Positions 17,598 to 26,140 of a stretch of DNA of 64,000 nucleotides are shown piece after piece (the stretch's first letter is position 1; each line of letters opens with the position of its first letter). The stretch spans positions 124,001 through 188,000 of the forward strand of contig JAOABH010000003.1 of the NCBI GenBank assembly GCA_026418455.1, given 5' to 3'. The stretch is from Hydrogenothermaceae bacterium. GTDB taxonomy: Bacteria > Aquificota > Aquificia > Aquificales > Hydrogenothermaceae. Below the pieces are notes generated by a model that was not told the DNA's origin, did not search any database, and worked only from the letters and a program-made list of their open reading frames with translations. Both the position numbers and the translations under genes were made by a program.

Positions 17598-19034
17598 ATG
17601 GCAACATCAAATCAATCAAGAATTTCAGTAATTGAAGCTCTAAAGAGCGGAAATTGGAAAAGTGTGGTGGCTATGTTCCTTTACTTTGATACCGGTTTTA
17701 CTGTTTGGCTTTTATTTGGACCAGCTTTAGGATTGTTTATCTCTAAGGAACTTGGATTAAAGCCTGCTTATCAGTTTTTTATGGCAGGAGTGCCTCTTAT
17801 AATGGCTGCTGTTCTTCGTATCCCTTTTGGGTATATGTTACAGGCTATAAACGGTAAAGTAATAGCTACTATGGGTATTTTACTTTCCATGATACCTCCC
17901 ATTTATCTTAATTTAAGACCAGGGACACCAACCTTAGAGGAGATTATTATACTCGGTGCATTTTTAGGAATGGGAGGAGCAAGTTTTGCTGTGGCTCTAC
18001 CTGTAGCTGGATCAACTTATCCTAAGAAGTATCAAGGAATAGTCCTTGGGATTGCAGCAGCCGGAAATATTGGTGCTGTTTTAGATGGTTTTCTTTTCCC
18101 ACCGTTAGCTAAGATGTTTGGGTGGAAGTTAGCATCTTTAGCAGCTGTTGCTCTTTTAGTTTTAGCTTTGATTACAGTTTTAGCGTGGGCTGAAGACAGA
18201 ACTCCCAAAAAACCTGAGTTAAAGAAACATGCAGTTATTACTTTTATCTTTACTTTTGTTTTCGGTATATCTGTGATATTTGGACTCTATCTGTTAATTA
18301 ATTGGTTGATAGCTCAAGGTAGTATGTCTCCTATAAAATTAAAAACAATGCTACTGCTTTTACCTATTGTAATTGGTGGCTTTGCTTTGATAATACTTCC
18401 TCCGGTCTATAGATCAGTCCTAAAAGAAAGAGACATGTGGAAATTTATACTGATCTATTCTATAACCTTTGGTGGTTTTGTTGGTATGTCCAGTGGAGTA
18501 GCTTTTATATTGGAATCTACATATAAATTTTCTCCGGTCACATCAGGAATAATAATGTCTTTACTCGCTCTAACAGGAGCAGTGTTAAGACCTATAGGAG
18601 GATTTGTTGCTGATCATATAAGTGGAGTGAAAGTTTTAGTAGGAGTTTTACTGTCTATCTCTTTATTTAATTTTGCTTTAGCTTTTGCTGCTCCTGTTTT
18701 ACCTACAGGTTTAGGTATAGTTCTTCTATTTGGGTTATTTGCCTCTTATGGATTTGGAAATGGAGCTACCTTCCAGTTAGTGCCTCTTAGATGGCCTACT
18801 GCTACCGGTATAACAACAGGAATAATTGGTGCTGCAGGAGGGTTTGGAGGCTTTATCCTTAATCAAACTTTTGGACTTATAAAAGAAGCAACAGGCTCTT
18901 TTAATATGGCTTATTTTATATTTGGAGTGATCTCAATTATGACCTTAGCTGGTCTACTTTTACTTAAAAAAGAGTGGAGTCAGTGGGCTATAGCAGATAG
19001 AAATGACAACAGAGTGATTGGAGAAAGCAATTAG
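17598..19034 (+). CDS. narK: Nitrate/nitrite MFS transporter (NarK family)
   Basis: The 478-residue protein is strongly hydrophobic with about twelve membrane segments and the glycine-rich nitrate signature (GAFLGMGGASFAVALPVAG) of the NNP subfamily, plus a second glycine-rich stretch (SYGFGNGATFQLVPLRWP) in the C-terminal half. It probably imports nitrate across the inner membrane. It starts at an ATG with AGGAGG (17586-17591) inside the end of nirA, one base after its stop, so translation is likely coupled. Some genomes call this gene nasA. Confidence 0.9.
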   Translation: MATSNQSRISVIEALKSGNWKSVVAMFLYFDTGFTVWLLFGPALGLFISKELGLKPAYQFFMAGVPLIMAAVLRIPFGYMLQAINGKVIATMGILLSMIPPIYLNLRPGTPTLEEIIILGAFLGMGGASFAVALPVAGSTYPKKYQGIVLGIAAAGNIGAVLDGFLFPPLAKMFGWKLASLAAVALLVLALITVLAWAEDRTPKKPELKKHAVITFIFTFVFGISVIFGLYLLINWLIAQGSMSPIKLKTMLLLLPIVIGGFALIILPPVYRSVLKERDMWKFILIYSITFGGFVGMSSGVAFILESTYKFSPVTSGIIMSLLALTGAVLRPIGGFVADHISGVKVLVGVLLSISLFNFALAFAAPVLPTGLGIVLLFGLFASYGFGNGATFQLVPLRWPTATGITTGIIGAAGGFGGFILNQTFGLIKEATGSFNMAYFIFGVISIMTLAGLLLLKKEWSQWAIADRNDNRVIGESN

Positions 19035-19045
19035 GAGATTTAATC

Positions 19046-21118
19046 ATGAATATAATGAAAACTCAATGTCCTTACTGTGGTGTTGGTTGTGGGTTGGAAA
19101 TAGAAGAAGTTAATGAAGGTAAATTTAAAGTAAGAGGTGATAAAGACCATTCTGCAACAAAGGGGGATTTATGTTTAAAACCTGTTCTTCTTCCAAAAGT
19201 TTTAGATATAGGAAGGATCCCATATCCTTTATACAGGGAAGATAAAAGAGAGGAGTTTAGATATATAAGTTGGGAAGAAGCCATTAGTATAATTTCAGAT
19301 AAACTGAAAAAAAATCTTCCAGATGAAAATTATTTCTATATATCCGGACAGTTATTTACAGAAGATATCTATGTGATAAATAAGTTTGTTAAAGGTTTTA
19401 TAAAAACAAACAATATTGATGCTAACTCAAGATTATGTATGGCTTCAGCTGTTATGGCTTATAAGATGGCTTTTGGTTCTGATGGACCACCTTGTAGTTA
19501 TGAAGACATTGACGATACGGATACTTTTATCTTTGCAGGTTCTAATGCAGCATGGACACATCCTGTTTTATTTAAAAAAGTATTAAATAGAAAAAAAGAT
19601 AGTCCTCAAACAATAATAATAACGATAGATCCAGTTAAAACTGAGACAGCAGATAAATCTGATATATGGATACCTATTAAACCAGGAACAGATACTGTAT
19701 TTTTTAACAGTGTTTTATATGTTTTACATAAAAATAACTGGATAGATTATGAGTTTGTGTCAGAATTTACAGATAATTTTTCTCAAGCTGTTGAAGAAGC
19801 TAAAAATTATCCTCCAGAGATAGCGTCAAAGATATGTGAAATAGAAGAACAGTCTATTTACCGATTAGCAGAGATATTTAGAGAAAGAAAAAAAATTATA
19901 TCTTTTTGGGCTATGGGATTAAATCAATCTGTAAATGGAACAATGAAAATTCTTTCTCTTATAAATCTTCATCTTGCAACAGGAAGAATAAATGAAAAAG
20001 GATGTCCATTTTCTTTAACAGGGCAACCTAACGCTATGGGAGGTAGAGAAGTCGGATATCTTACTAATGGGTTGCCAGGATACAGAGATGTGAGAAATGA
20101 AGAAGATAGAGAGTTTATTGAAAAGTTTTGGAATATAGAAAAGGGGACTATAAAATCAAAACCAGGTCCAACTATCACAGAAGCTGTAAATAAAATGATA
20201 GATGATGAGATAAAATTTCTTTGGATTGTATGCACTAATCCAGCTGTAACTATGCCGAATTTAACAAAGTTTTGGGAAGCTCTTGAAAAAACTTTTGTAG
20301 TAGTCCAAGATGCATATTTAAACGATACAATGGATTTTGCAAATTTGGTATTACCTGCTACACAATGGGGAGAAAAAGAGGGAGTAATGACAGGGTCTGA
20401 TAGAACGATTACTTACTGTAAACCATTTAAAGAACCTCCATTACAATGTAAACATGACTGGCAAATCTTTTGTGAAGTTGCCAAAAAGTTGGGATTTGAA
20501 CTTCAATTTTCTTATAAAAATAGCAGAGAGATATTTGATGAATATAAAAGTACAACAAAAGGAAGGATATGTGATATATCTGATTTTAGCTATGAAGATT
20601 TACCAAAAAGATGGGGTGAGAGATGGCTTTATCCTGATAAACAGTTTAAAACAGACAATGGAAAAGCAAAATTTACTCCAGCAGTTTTTGAAGCACCTAA
20701 AGACAGTTTATCATCTAAATTAATCCTTGTCACAGGAAGAACAAAAAAACAATGGCATACAATGACTAGAACTGGAAAATCTTTAGAACTTGTAAAAGGT
20801 GAAGAAGAACCACTTTTAATATTAAATCCAGAAGATGCTGCTTTATATCACGTAATAGAAGAAGAATATATTACTGTTCAATCACCAAGAGGGTTAATCA
20901 GAATAAAAGTAAAGTTTGGAAATATTAAAAAAGGAGTGGCTTTTGCTCCTTTTGGATATGGATTAATGTATCACTTCCCCGTAAATATTTTAACTTCTGA
21001 CGAAGTTGATCCAATTTCAAAAGAACCAGATTTAAAATTTAGCAGTATAAAAATAGTAAAAGTAAAAAGTAAATTCATAAATTCTCTTGGAGGTGAAAGC
21101 CATGCAGTCCACTCTTAA
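19046..21118 (+). CDS. nasA: Assimilatory nitrate reductase, molybdopterin catalytic subunit
   Basis: The 690-residue protein is a NarB/NasA-type nitrate reductase. It begins with the 4Fe-4S ligands C8, C11, C15 and C43 (CPYCGVGC then GDLCLKP), contains SRLCMASAV with the likely molybdenum-ligating Cys, and ends with the molybdopterin-dinucleotide domain (TGRTKKQWHTMTRTG). It is cytoplasmic, with no Tat signal and no C-terminal 2Fe-2S or flavin module, so ferredoxin is the probable donor. Start ATG follows AGGAG 12 nt after narK. Its last 17 bases overlap the porin gene. Confidence 0.92.
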   Translation: MNIMKTQCPYCGVGCGLEIEEVNEGKFKVRGDKDHSATKGDLCLKPVLLPKVLDIGRIPYPLYREDKREEFRYISWEEAISIISDKLKKNLPDENYFYISGQLFTEDIYVINKFVKGFIKTNNIDANSRLCMASAVMAYKMAFGSDGPPCSYEDIDDTDTFIFAGSNAAWTHPVLFKKVLNRKKDSPQTIIITIDPVKTETADKSDIWIPIKPGTDTVFFNSVLYVLHKNNWIDYEFVSEFTDNFSQAVEEAKNYPPEIASKICEIEEQSIYRLAEIFRERKKIISFWAMGLNQSVNGTMKILSLINLHLATGRINEKGCPFSLTGQPNAMGGREVGYLTNGLPGYRDVRNEEDREFIEKFWNIEKGTIKSKPGPTITEAVNKMIDDEIKFLWIVCTNPAVTMPNLTKFWEALEKTFVVVQDAYLNDTMDFANLVLPATQWGEKEGVMTGSDRTITYCKPFKEPPLQCKHDWQIFCEVAKKLGFELQFSYKNSREIFDEYKSTTKGRICDISDFSYEDLPKRWGERWLYPDKQFKTDNGKAKFTPAVFEAPKDSLSSKLILVTGRTKKQWHTMTRTGKSLELVKGEEEPLLILNPEDAALYHVIEEEYITVQSPRGLIRIKVKFGNIKKGVAFAPFGYGLMYHFPVNILTSDEVDPISKEPDLKFSSIKIVKVKSKFINSLGGESHAVHS

Positions 21119-22394
21119 AAAAATAACGTTACTTTCAGCATTAATTAGTCTCTCTGTTCCTTTCTATGCTCCTCAGCAAGCTATGGGGTTAGAAATCAAT
21201 GCTCCTACTTTTATTGATGATGTTAAAGTAAACCTACTGTTTAGACCTAGGTATGAGTATGTTGATGATCATCAACCTAACACAAAACCTGCAAACGCAC
21301 TTACAGTTAGAACTTCCCTTGGAGTTCAGATTAACAAGATATTCCAAGTAAATGGTTTAAAGGCATACATAGAAGCAACAGATGTAGGAGCTTTGGTAGA
21401 TGATTACTCTCCTCAAAAAACAGGATATGCACAGGTAAATGATCCTGATATAGCAAGAATTACAGAAGCATATATAAGTTATACATATAATAAAACTACT
21501 TTTATGGCTGGTAGGATGAGAGTAAATATAGATGATGAAAGATTTATAGGTTCTGTAGATTGGAGACAGATGCCTCAAACTTTTGGAGTAATAGGAATAA
21601 AAGATAACACGATCAGCAATCTTGATTTACTTATAGCCGGAATTTATGAGAGAAAAGGTGTTAGTGATAATTTAAATAAGCATTGGAGACTTGACAAAAT
21701 GCCGATTATACTACATGGAAGTTATAAATTTATACCGCAGTTTAAGATAACAGCTTACGGGTATCTTCTCACAGATTTAAGTAACACTTATGGTATAAAT
21801 ATTACCGGAGATATACCATTATCAAAAGATGTAAAATTCGGTTATCTTGGAGAGTATGCAATTCAGAAAGATCCATATGCTAAAGATAATGTTACAAAAA
21901 AACCTAAAGTAGATGCTGACTTCTATAGAGTAGAGGCAAAACTTAGCGGTTATGGATTTTTTGGTATTGCGGGTTACGAGAGATTTCAAGGAGCAGATAA
22001 AGGAGAAGACAAAGGATTTACAACACCACTTGCTACACTTCACAAATGGGAAGGATGGGCTGATAACTTTTTGGGTTATATAGCAAATACAGACACTTTT
22101 GGATTAAAAGATGCTTACATCACTTTAGGGTATGGACATAAAGATTATGGTACAGCTTTAATCACTTACCATAAGTTTGATGCAGATAAAAACACAGGTT
22201 ATGTAGGGAATACATTAAAAACAATAAGTAGCAAAAACTTTGGATCAGAGATAGATCTATCTTATACAGTAAATCTTACAAAAAGATTAAATTTCTTAGC
22301 AAAAGCTGCTTTCTATGATGGTAAAAAGATAGCAGGTTCTCCATCTGTCAATGATTTAACAAAATACTGGCTTCAGCTTACATATAAGTATTGA
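21102..22394 (+). CDS. Outer-membrane beta-barrel protein (putative nitrate-operon porin)
   Basis: The 430-residue protein has a signal peptide (charged MQSTLKK, hydrophobic stretch to about residue 30) and then alternating polar/aromatic beta-strand sequence rich in Tyr, Gly and Asp. It ends in LTKYWLQLTYKY, an aromatic C-terminus typical of outer-membrane barrels. It resembles porins in general design, but I cannot place it in a named family. GGAGGTG (21089-21095) precedes the ATG at 21102, and the gene overlaps nasA by 17 bp, so it is translationally coupled. A role in passing nitrate or nitrite through the outer membrane is inferred from position only. Confidence 0.78.
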   Translation: MQSTLKKITLLSALISLSVPFYAPQQAMGLEINAPTFIDDVKVNLLFRPRYEYVDDHQPNTKPANALTVRTSLGVQINKIFQVNGLKAYIEATDVGALVDDYSPQKTGYAQVNDPDIARITEAYISYTYNKTTFMAGRMRVNIDDERFIGSVDWRQMPQTFGVIGIKDNTISNLDLLIAGIYERKGVSDNLNKHWRLDKMPIILHGSYKFIPQFKITAYGYLLTDLSNTYGINITGDIPLSKDVKFGYLGEYAIQKDPYAKDNVTKKPKVDADFYRVEAKLSGYGFFGIAGYERFQGADKGEDKGFTTPLATLHKWEGWADNFLGYIANTDTFGLKDAYITLGYGHKDYGTALITYHKFDADKNTGYVGNTLKTISSKNFGSEIDLSYTVNLTKRLNFLAKAAFYDGKKIAGSPSVNDLTKYWLQLTYKY

Positions 22395-22397
22395 TAG

Positions 22398-22426
22398 TTG
22401 TTAATATAAGATTGTTAGTTTATAAT
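22398..22426 (+). promoter_or_regulatory. Sigma-70-type promoter of the siroheme synthase gene
   Basis: TTGTTA (22398-22403) and TATAAT (22421-22426) are separated by 17 bp just after the porin stop codon. The predicted start, about 22433, falls within the left arm of the hairpin at 22428-22456. Confidence 0.55.
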
Positions 22427-22427
22427 G

Positions 22428-22456
22428 CTCTACATATTAGTGGTAAATATGTAGAG
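22428..22456 (+). promoter_or_regulatory. Inverted repeat overlapping the ribosome-binding site of siroheme synthase
   Basis: CTCTACATATT and AATATGTAGAG are perfect 11-bp arms around a 7-nt loop. The right arm covers the first bases of the AGAGGT ribosome-binding site (22453-22458), and TTTTT follows at 22461-22465. In read-through mRNA from the nitrate operon it would fold and hide the ribosome-binding site, or act as a weak terminator; as DNA it is placed like an operator over the start site. Confidence 0.55.
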
Positions 22457-22465
22457 GTAATTTTT

Positions 22466-23041
22466 ATGAGTTATATGCCTATATTTTTAGAAGTGAAAGA
22501 TAAAAAATTTTTAATAGTAGGGGGAGGGAGGGTTGCTACAGAGAAGATAAAGAGAATTCTCAAATTTAGCTATAATATCACTGTTATTTCTCCTGAGATA
22601 ACGGAAGAGTTAGAAAGTATCATAAAGGAGAACTCCCTAAATTATATAAAGAGTCCTTATACTTCTGATATCATAAAAGATTATGACATTATTATCGTGG
22701 CAGTTTCTGATACAAACTTACAGAAAGTAATTTATAATGATGCAAAAAGAGAAAATAAACTATGTAACACCGTTGATGTTATAGGAGAATCAGACTTTAT
22801 CTTTCCTTCTGTTGTCAAAAAGGGCAACCTTATAGTTGCATTTTCAACATCAGGAAGTTCTCCGGCTTTGGCAAAGTATCTTAGAGTATACTTTGAACAG
22901 GTAATTCCTGGAGAGGTTGAACAGTTTTTAAAAGAAATGGAGGATCTTAGAAACTCTCTACCTAAAGGCAAAGAGAGACAAGAGCTTTTTGATAAAAAAG
23001 CTAAGGAGTTTTTTGAAAAGATTTTTATGAAAAATCTATAA
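22466..23041 (+). CDS. Precorrin-2 dehydrogenase / sirohydrochlorin ferrochelatase
   Basis: The 191-residue protein matches the N-terminal half of CysG (Met8p family): FLEVKDKKFLIVGGGRVA is the NAD-binding loop, and GNLIVAFSTSGSSPALAKYLR is the conserved dimer/active-site segment. It oxidises precorrin-2 and inserts iron to give siroheme, completing the pathway begun by either CobA in this window. I start at the ATG at 22466 with GAGGT 7 nt upstream; an in-frame start at 22391 would add a leader with no family match. Its 3' end overlaps the convergent pdxA by 6 bp. Confidence 0.9.
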   Translation: MSYMPIFLEVKDKKFLIVGGGRVATEKIKRILKFSYNITVISPEITEELESIIKENSLNYIKSPYTSDIIKDYDIIIVAVSDTNLQKVIYNDAKRENKLCNTVDVIGESDFIFPSVVKKGNLIVAFSTSGSSPALAKYLRVYFEQVIPGEVEQFLKEMEDLRNSLPKGKERQELFDKKAKEFFEKIFMKNL

Positions 23042-23989
23042 TTTAACGGCTACTTTAACAGCTTCTATTAAAGATGAAGGGTCTGCTATGTTTTTACCGG
23101 CTATATCATAGCCGGTTCCGTGATCTACAGAAGTTCTTATAAAACTCAATCCTAAGGTTATATTTACTGCTTTTCTAAAACAGATCATCTTTAATGGTAT
23201 AAGTCCTTGATCGTGATACATTGCTATATAACCATCATAATTTTTGTAATTTACAAAAGCGGTATCTGGAGATAAAGGATCTGTAATATCTACTCCAGAT
23301 TTCTTAAGATCAGCAACAGCTGGAATAATTATTTTCTCTTCCTCATCTCCTATGTTTCCGTTGTCAGAAGCATGGGGATTTAATCCAAGAATTGCTATTT
23401 TGGGATTATCTTTTTTGAGATATGATTTTAAAAATTCATTAAACAGTTTAGTTTTTGAAATTATAGATTCCTTTTTTATTTTTGAAGGGACATCTCTCAA
23501 CGGTATATGGGTAGTTATTAATCCTACTATCAATTTTGGGCACATTAAAACCATCATATACTCTTTTGATTTTGAGACTTCTGCTAAGTAGTCTGTATGT
23601 CCGGCATACATAAATCCGGATTCTATAATCCACCTTTTTGATATTGGAAGTGTTACCAATGCCTGTGTTTTTTTCTTTAATACATCATCTACGGCTTTTT
23701 TAAGGTAATTTACAGATGCTTCACCTGATAAAACAGACGGCTTTCCAAACTCAAAATCATAATCATCAACACTTAAAAGGTAAAATCCGGATTTTTTAAC
23801 CTCTTCTGAACTGTCTATAAGATTGTATTTAAAGTCAGAACCTGTAAGAATTTTTGCTTTCTCTATTACTTTTTTATTACCGTATATTATGTAAGCTACA
23901 TTTTTGGGAAAATTTTTATATCCTTTTACCAGAATTTCTCCGGATATTCCTGTTGGGTCTCCAAAAGATATACCTATCTTTTTTACCAT
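23036..23989 (-). CDS. pdxA: 4-hydroxythreonine-4-phosphate dehydrogenase
   Basis: The 317-residue protein has the PdxA hallmarks: ISFGDPTGISGEI at the N-terminus, TLPISK and the metal-site histidines in YAGHTDYLAE, LGLNPHASDNG and MYHDQGLIPLK, then RTSVDHGTGYDIAG. It oxidises 4-phosphohydroxy-threonine in the pyridoxal-phosphate pathway. It is the last gene of the moeB-tusA-dsrEFH operon; its start overlaps the dsrH-like gene by 7 bp. Pyridoxal phosphate is a cofactor of cysteine desulfurases, a possible reason for the linkage, though this is inference. Confidence 0.92.
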   Translation of the reverse strand: MVKKIGISFGDPTGISGEILVKGYKNFPKNVAYIIYGNKKVIEKAKILTGSDFKYNLIDSSEEVKKSGFYLLSVDDYDFEFGKPSVLSGEASVNYLKKAVDDVLKKKTQALVTLPISKRWIIESGFMYAGHTDYLAEVSKSKEYMMVLMCPKLIVGLITTHIPLRDVPSKIKKESIISKTKLFNEFLKSYLKKDNPKIAILGLNPHASDNGNIGDEEEKIIIPAVADLKKSGVDITDPLSPDTAFVNYKNYDGYIAMYHDQGLIPLKMICFRKAVNITLGLSFIRTSVDHGTGYDIAGKNIADPSSLIEAVKVAVKL

Positions 23990-24225
23990 ACAACTACTTT
24001 ATTTGCTTTGTCTATCAGATTGAGAATTTCTCCGTAATCTATCAGTCTATTTTCCTGTATCTTTATACCTCTTGCAACAGCATCTTCTTTACATGCATAC
24101 CAATTTTCTGTTGCCGGCTGTCTTATCACCGCATCCTGTATAAGTATCAATACGTCATCTTCTTCTATTATCTCTGAGAAAGGAAAATCTGCCGTTTTTT
24201 TTATGAGATAAACAGTATTTACCAT
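23983..24225 (-). CDS. DsrH/TusB-like sulfur-relay protein
   Basis: This 80-residue protein resembles the small DsrH/TusB subunit: a beta strand start (TVYLIKK), a central DDVLILIQDAV segment typical of the family, and a C-terminal strand KVVVW. The position after DsrE- and DsrF-like genes supports it. The family cysteine (Cys20 in DsrH, absent from TusB of some species) is not at that position; the only Cys is in WYACKED. It would form a hexamer-type complex with the two preceding products. Confidence 0.72.
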   Translation of the reverse strand: MVNTVYLIKKTADFPFSEIIEEDDVLILIQDAVIRQPATENWYACKEDAVARGIKIQENRLIDYGEILNLIDKANKVVVW

Positions 24226-24572
24226 GTAATAACTACCTCTGCCTCTTTGATGAGATTACATATCTCATCTTTGGATTTCTGCTGAACTTCTTTATATTTT
24301 ATAGATTTTATAAGTCCCCTTTCACTTATAGATTCTTTCTCTGCATAAATCTTTCCACCGAGCATACTTAAAGCTTCTATTGATTTATCAGACAGAGGGA
24401 CACCTATAAGTTGGGGTCTCCAATCTGTTAGAGTATATACTCCATCTTTTAGAAATACAACTGTGACATCATGATCCATAGCCATCCCGACAGCCTGTCT
24501 GAGGGCTTCAAACGTTTTCCACCCAAAGGGATTTGATTTTATAACAACAACAACTTTTTTCTTGCTCATCAT
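24219..24572 (-). CDS. DsrF/TusC-like sulfur-relay protein
   Basis: The 117-residue protein has the DsrE/DsrF fold: KKVVVVIKSNPFGWKTFEALRQA at the start (shown in part), AMDHDVTVVFLKDGVY, and a C-terminal strand AEVVITW. It fits the TusC/DsrF position between DsrE- and DsrH-like genes. It contains only one Cys (EICNLIKE), not an obvious active-site residue. It overlaps the next gene by 7 bp and follows the DsrE-like gene by 4 nt, so it is tightly co-translated. Confidence 0.75.
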   Translation of the reverse strand: MMSKKKVVVVIKSNPFGWKTFEALRQAVGMAMDHDVTVVFLKDGVYTLTDWRPQLIGVPLSDKSIEALSMLGGKIYAEKESISERGLIKSIKYKEVQQKSKDEICNLIKEAEVVITW

Positions 24573-24576
24573 TCAC

Positions 24577-24879
24577 CTATGTAAGTGCTATCACTTTATC
24601 AGCTTGAGCTATAAGCTTTGAAAGTCCATACATACTGCTACTCTCTGCAAAACTCTCCGGCTGTATATTTCTCTGGTGAGCATTGTGGGCACAGTAGTAA
24701 ATGGAGGCACCTTTTTTAGCAAGCTCTTTTATCTCAGGTTGTAATAGACAGTACTCTCCGTTTGCCATAAAGAATATTGACAGTTTATCTCCTCTCTCTA
24801 AAGATGCTTCCGATAACTTTACAAGAGTGTTATAGTCAGCCGAGTATGGATTACTTGCCATAATTATAAGTAGTTTCAT
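24577..24879 (-). CDS. DsrE/TusD-like sulfur carrier subunit
   Basis: The 100-residue protein belongs to the DsrE family: LLIIMASNPYSADYNTLVKL at the N-terminus, SIFFMANGEYCLL, and the active-site region YYCAHNAHQR, where C63 aligns with the persulfide-carrying Cys of DsrE/TusD. A second Cys is at 44. It should receive sulfur from the TusA-like protein encoded immediately upstream, whose stop overlaps its start by 4 bp. Either tRNA thiolation or a sulfur-oxidation relay is possible; the sequence does not decide. Confidence 0.8.
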   Translation of the reverse strand: MKLLIIMASNPYSADYNTLVKLSEASLERGDKLSIFFMANGEYCLLQPEIKELAKKGASIYYCAHNAHQRNIQPESFAESSSMYGLSKLIAQADKVIALT

Positions 24880-25109
24880 CTTACCTTTCTCACTAAAACT
24901 TCCCAGAGATTATCACCTATCTGATTAATAGCTACAACTTCCTGTCCTTCCATCTGAAAACTTTTAGGGACATTTTCTACAGAAGGTTTATAGTCAAGTA
25001 TCACTTTTAAGACTTCTCCCACATTCATCTGTTCCATAATTAATTTACTTTTAACAAATGTGAAAGGACAGACCTCACCTTTTAAATCAAGCTCTCTGTT
25101 TATATCCAT
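24876..25109 (-). CDS. tusA: TusA/SirA-family sulfur-transfer protein
   Basis: This 77-residue protein has the TusA signature: LDLKGEVCPFTFVKSKL with C14 as the persulfide carrier, then MNVGEVLKV and a two-strand C-terminus. It transfers sulfane sulfur between rhodanese or desulfurase and DsrE-type proteins. It is closely related in sequence to the TusA domain fused to the sulfite reductase at 59560 (both have CPF and VGxxL). It lies 9 nt after the moeB-like gene and overlaps dsrE by 4 bp. Confidence 0.88.
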   Translation of the reverse strand: MDINRELDLKGEVCPFTFVKSKLIMEQMNVGEVLKVILDYKPSVENVPKSFQMEGQEVVAINQIGDNLWEVLVRKVR

Positions 25110-25118
25110 TATTCACCT

Positions 25119-25937
25119 CTAAAAATAAACTTCACAAGCTTGCTCATACTCTATTAAATCGTGTATCTTAGGTTCTTCACCACATAAATTACACTTTTTA
25201 TCTTTTCTGAGTTTTACCGTTCTAAACTCTGTATAAAGAGCATCAAATACAAGTAGTTTTCCGACTAACGGCTCCCCTATATCGAGAATTAACTTTAATG
25301 CTTCGTTAGCTTGGAGGGTTCCCATTATTCCCCCGACTACACCAAGTAACCCTGCTTCTTGGCAACTTGGAACCATACCGGGAGGTGGTGGTTCTGGAAA
25401 TAAGCATCTATAACAAGGAGATGATTCTTTATTTCTGTAATCAAATACAGTAAGCTGGCCTTCAAATCTGAGGATAGCGGCTGATACAAGTGGCTTACCG
25501 AGGAAATAACAGGCATCATTTACTAAAAATCTTGTAGGGAAGTTGTCTGAGCCATCAAGGACTATATCGTAATCTTTAATTATATCTAAAATATTACTTT
25601 TTTGAATTTTTTCGTTGTATGTTATAACTTTAACATCTGGATTAAGAGCTTCAACTGTCATTTTGGCAGATTCAACCTTTGGAATACCAACTCTTGAAGT
25701 GTTATGAAGTATCTGTCTCTGTAAGTTTGAAAAATCAACAACGTCAAAATCAACTATACCTATTGTTCCAACACCTGCTGCTGCTAAATAGTATATAGAA
25801 GGAGATCCTAATCCTCCGGCTCCAATAACTAAAACTTTTGCATTAAGTAATTTCTTCTGACCTACGCCACCTACTTCCGGAAGTATTATATGTCTACTGT
25901 ATCTCTTTATCTGCTCTTCTGTAAAGTCAAAAGCCAT
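25119..25937 (-). CDS. moeB: ThiF/MoeB-family adenylyltransferase
   Basis: The 272-residue protein is an E1-like sulfur-carrier activating enzyme: RYSRHIILPEVGG, the ATP loop VIGAGGLGSPS, LQRQILH, the GSDNFPTR motif, and paired CYRC/CNLC zinc ligands. It adenylates the C-terminus of a ThiS/MoaD-like carrier before sulfur transfer. No carrier gene is in the operon, so the partner (thiamine, molybdopterin or other) is open. I start at the ATG at 25937 after GAGGTG; an in-frame TTG at 25949 lies at the edge of that site. First gene of the sulfur-relay operon. Confidence 0.88.
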   Translation of the reverse strand: MAFDFTEEQIKRYSRHIILPEVGGVGQKKLLNAKVLVIGAGGLGSPSIYYLAAAGVGTIGIVDFDVVDFSNLQRQILHNTSRVGIPKVESAKMTVEALNPDVKVITYNEKIQKSNILDIIKDYDIVLDGSDNFPTRFLVNDACYFLGKPLVSAAILRFEGQLTVFDYRNKESSPCYRCLFPEPPPPGMVPSCQEAGLLGVVGGIMGTLQANEALKLILDIGEPLVGKLLVFDALYTEFRTVKLRKDKKCNLCGEEPKIHDLIEYEQACEVYF

Positions 25938-25967
25938 TGCACACCTCAAAATTTTAGTTAAAATATA

Positions 25968-25995
25968 ATTATATCATTTTTGTATTTTAGTTCAA
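25968..25995 (-). promoter_or_regulatory. Promoter of the moeB-tusA-dsrEFH-pdxA operon
   Basis: On the minus strand TTGAAC (25995-25990) and TATAAT (25973-25968) are separated by 16 bp, 31 nt upstream of the moeB ATG. The rest of this 200-base gap is AT-rich with no other clear signal. Confidence 0.5.
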
Positions 25996-26140
25996 TGAGT
26001 GATAAAATCATTATAATTAACTACAATTACAAAGAAAAAATAAGATTTTGAAAAGTTGTAAACTAAATCATAGAAGATTTAGAAAGTTGATATGATAGAA
26101 TATATTAAACAATGAAGGAGAAAGTAGCTTAACAGAAAAA

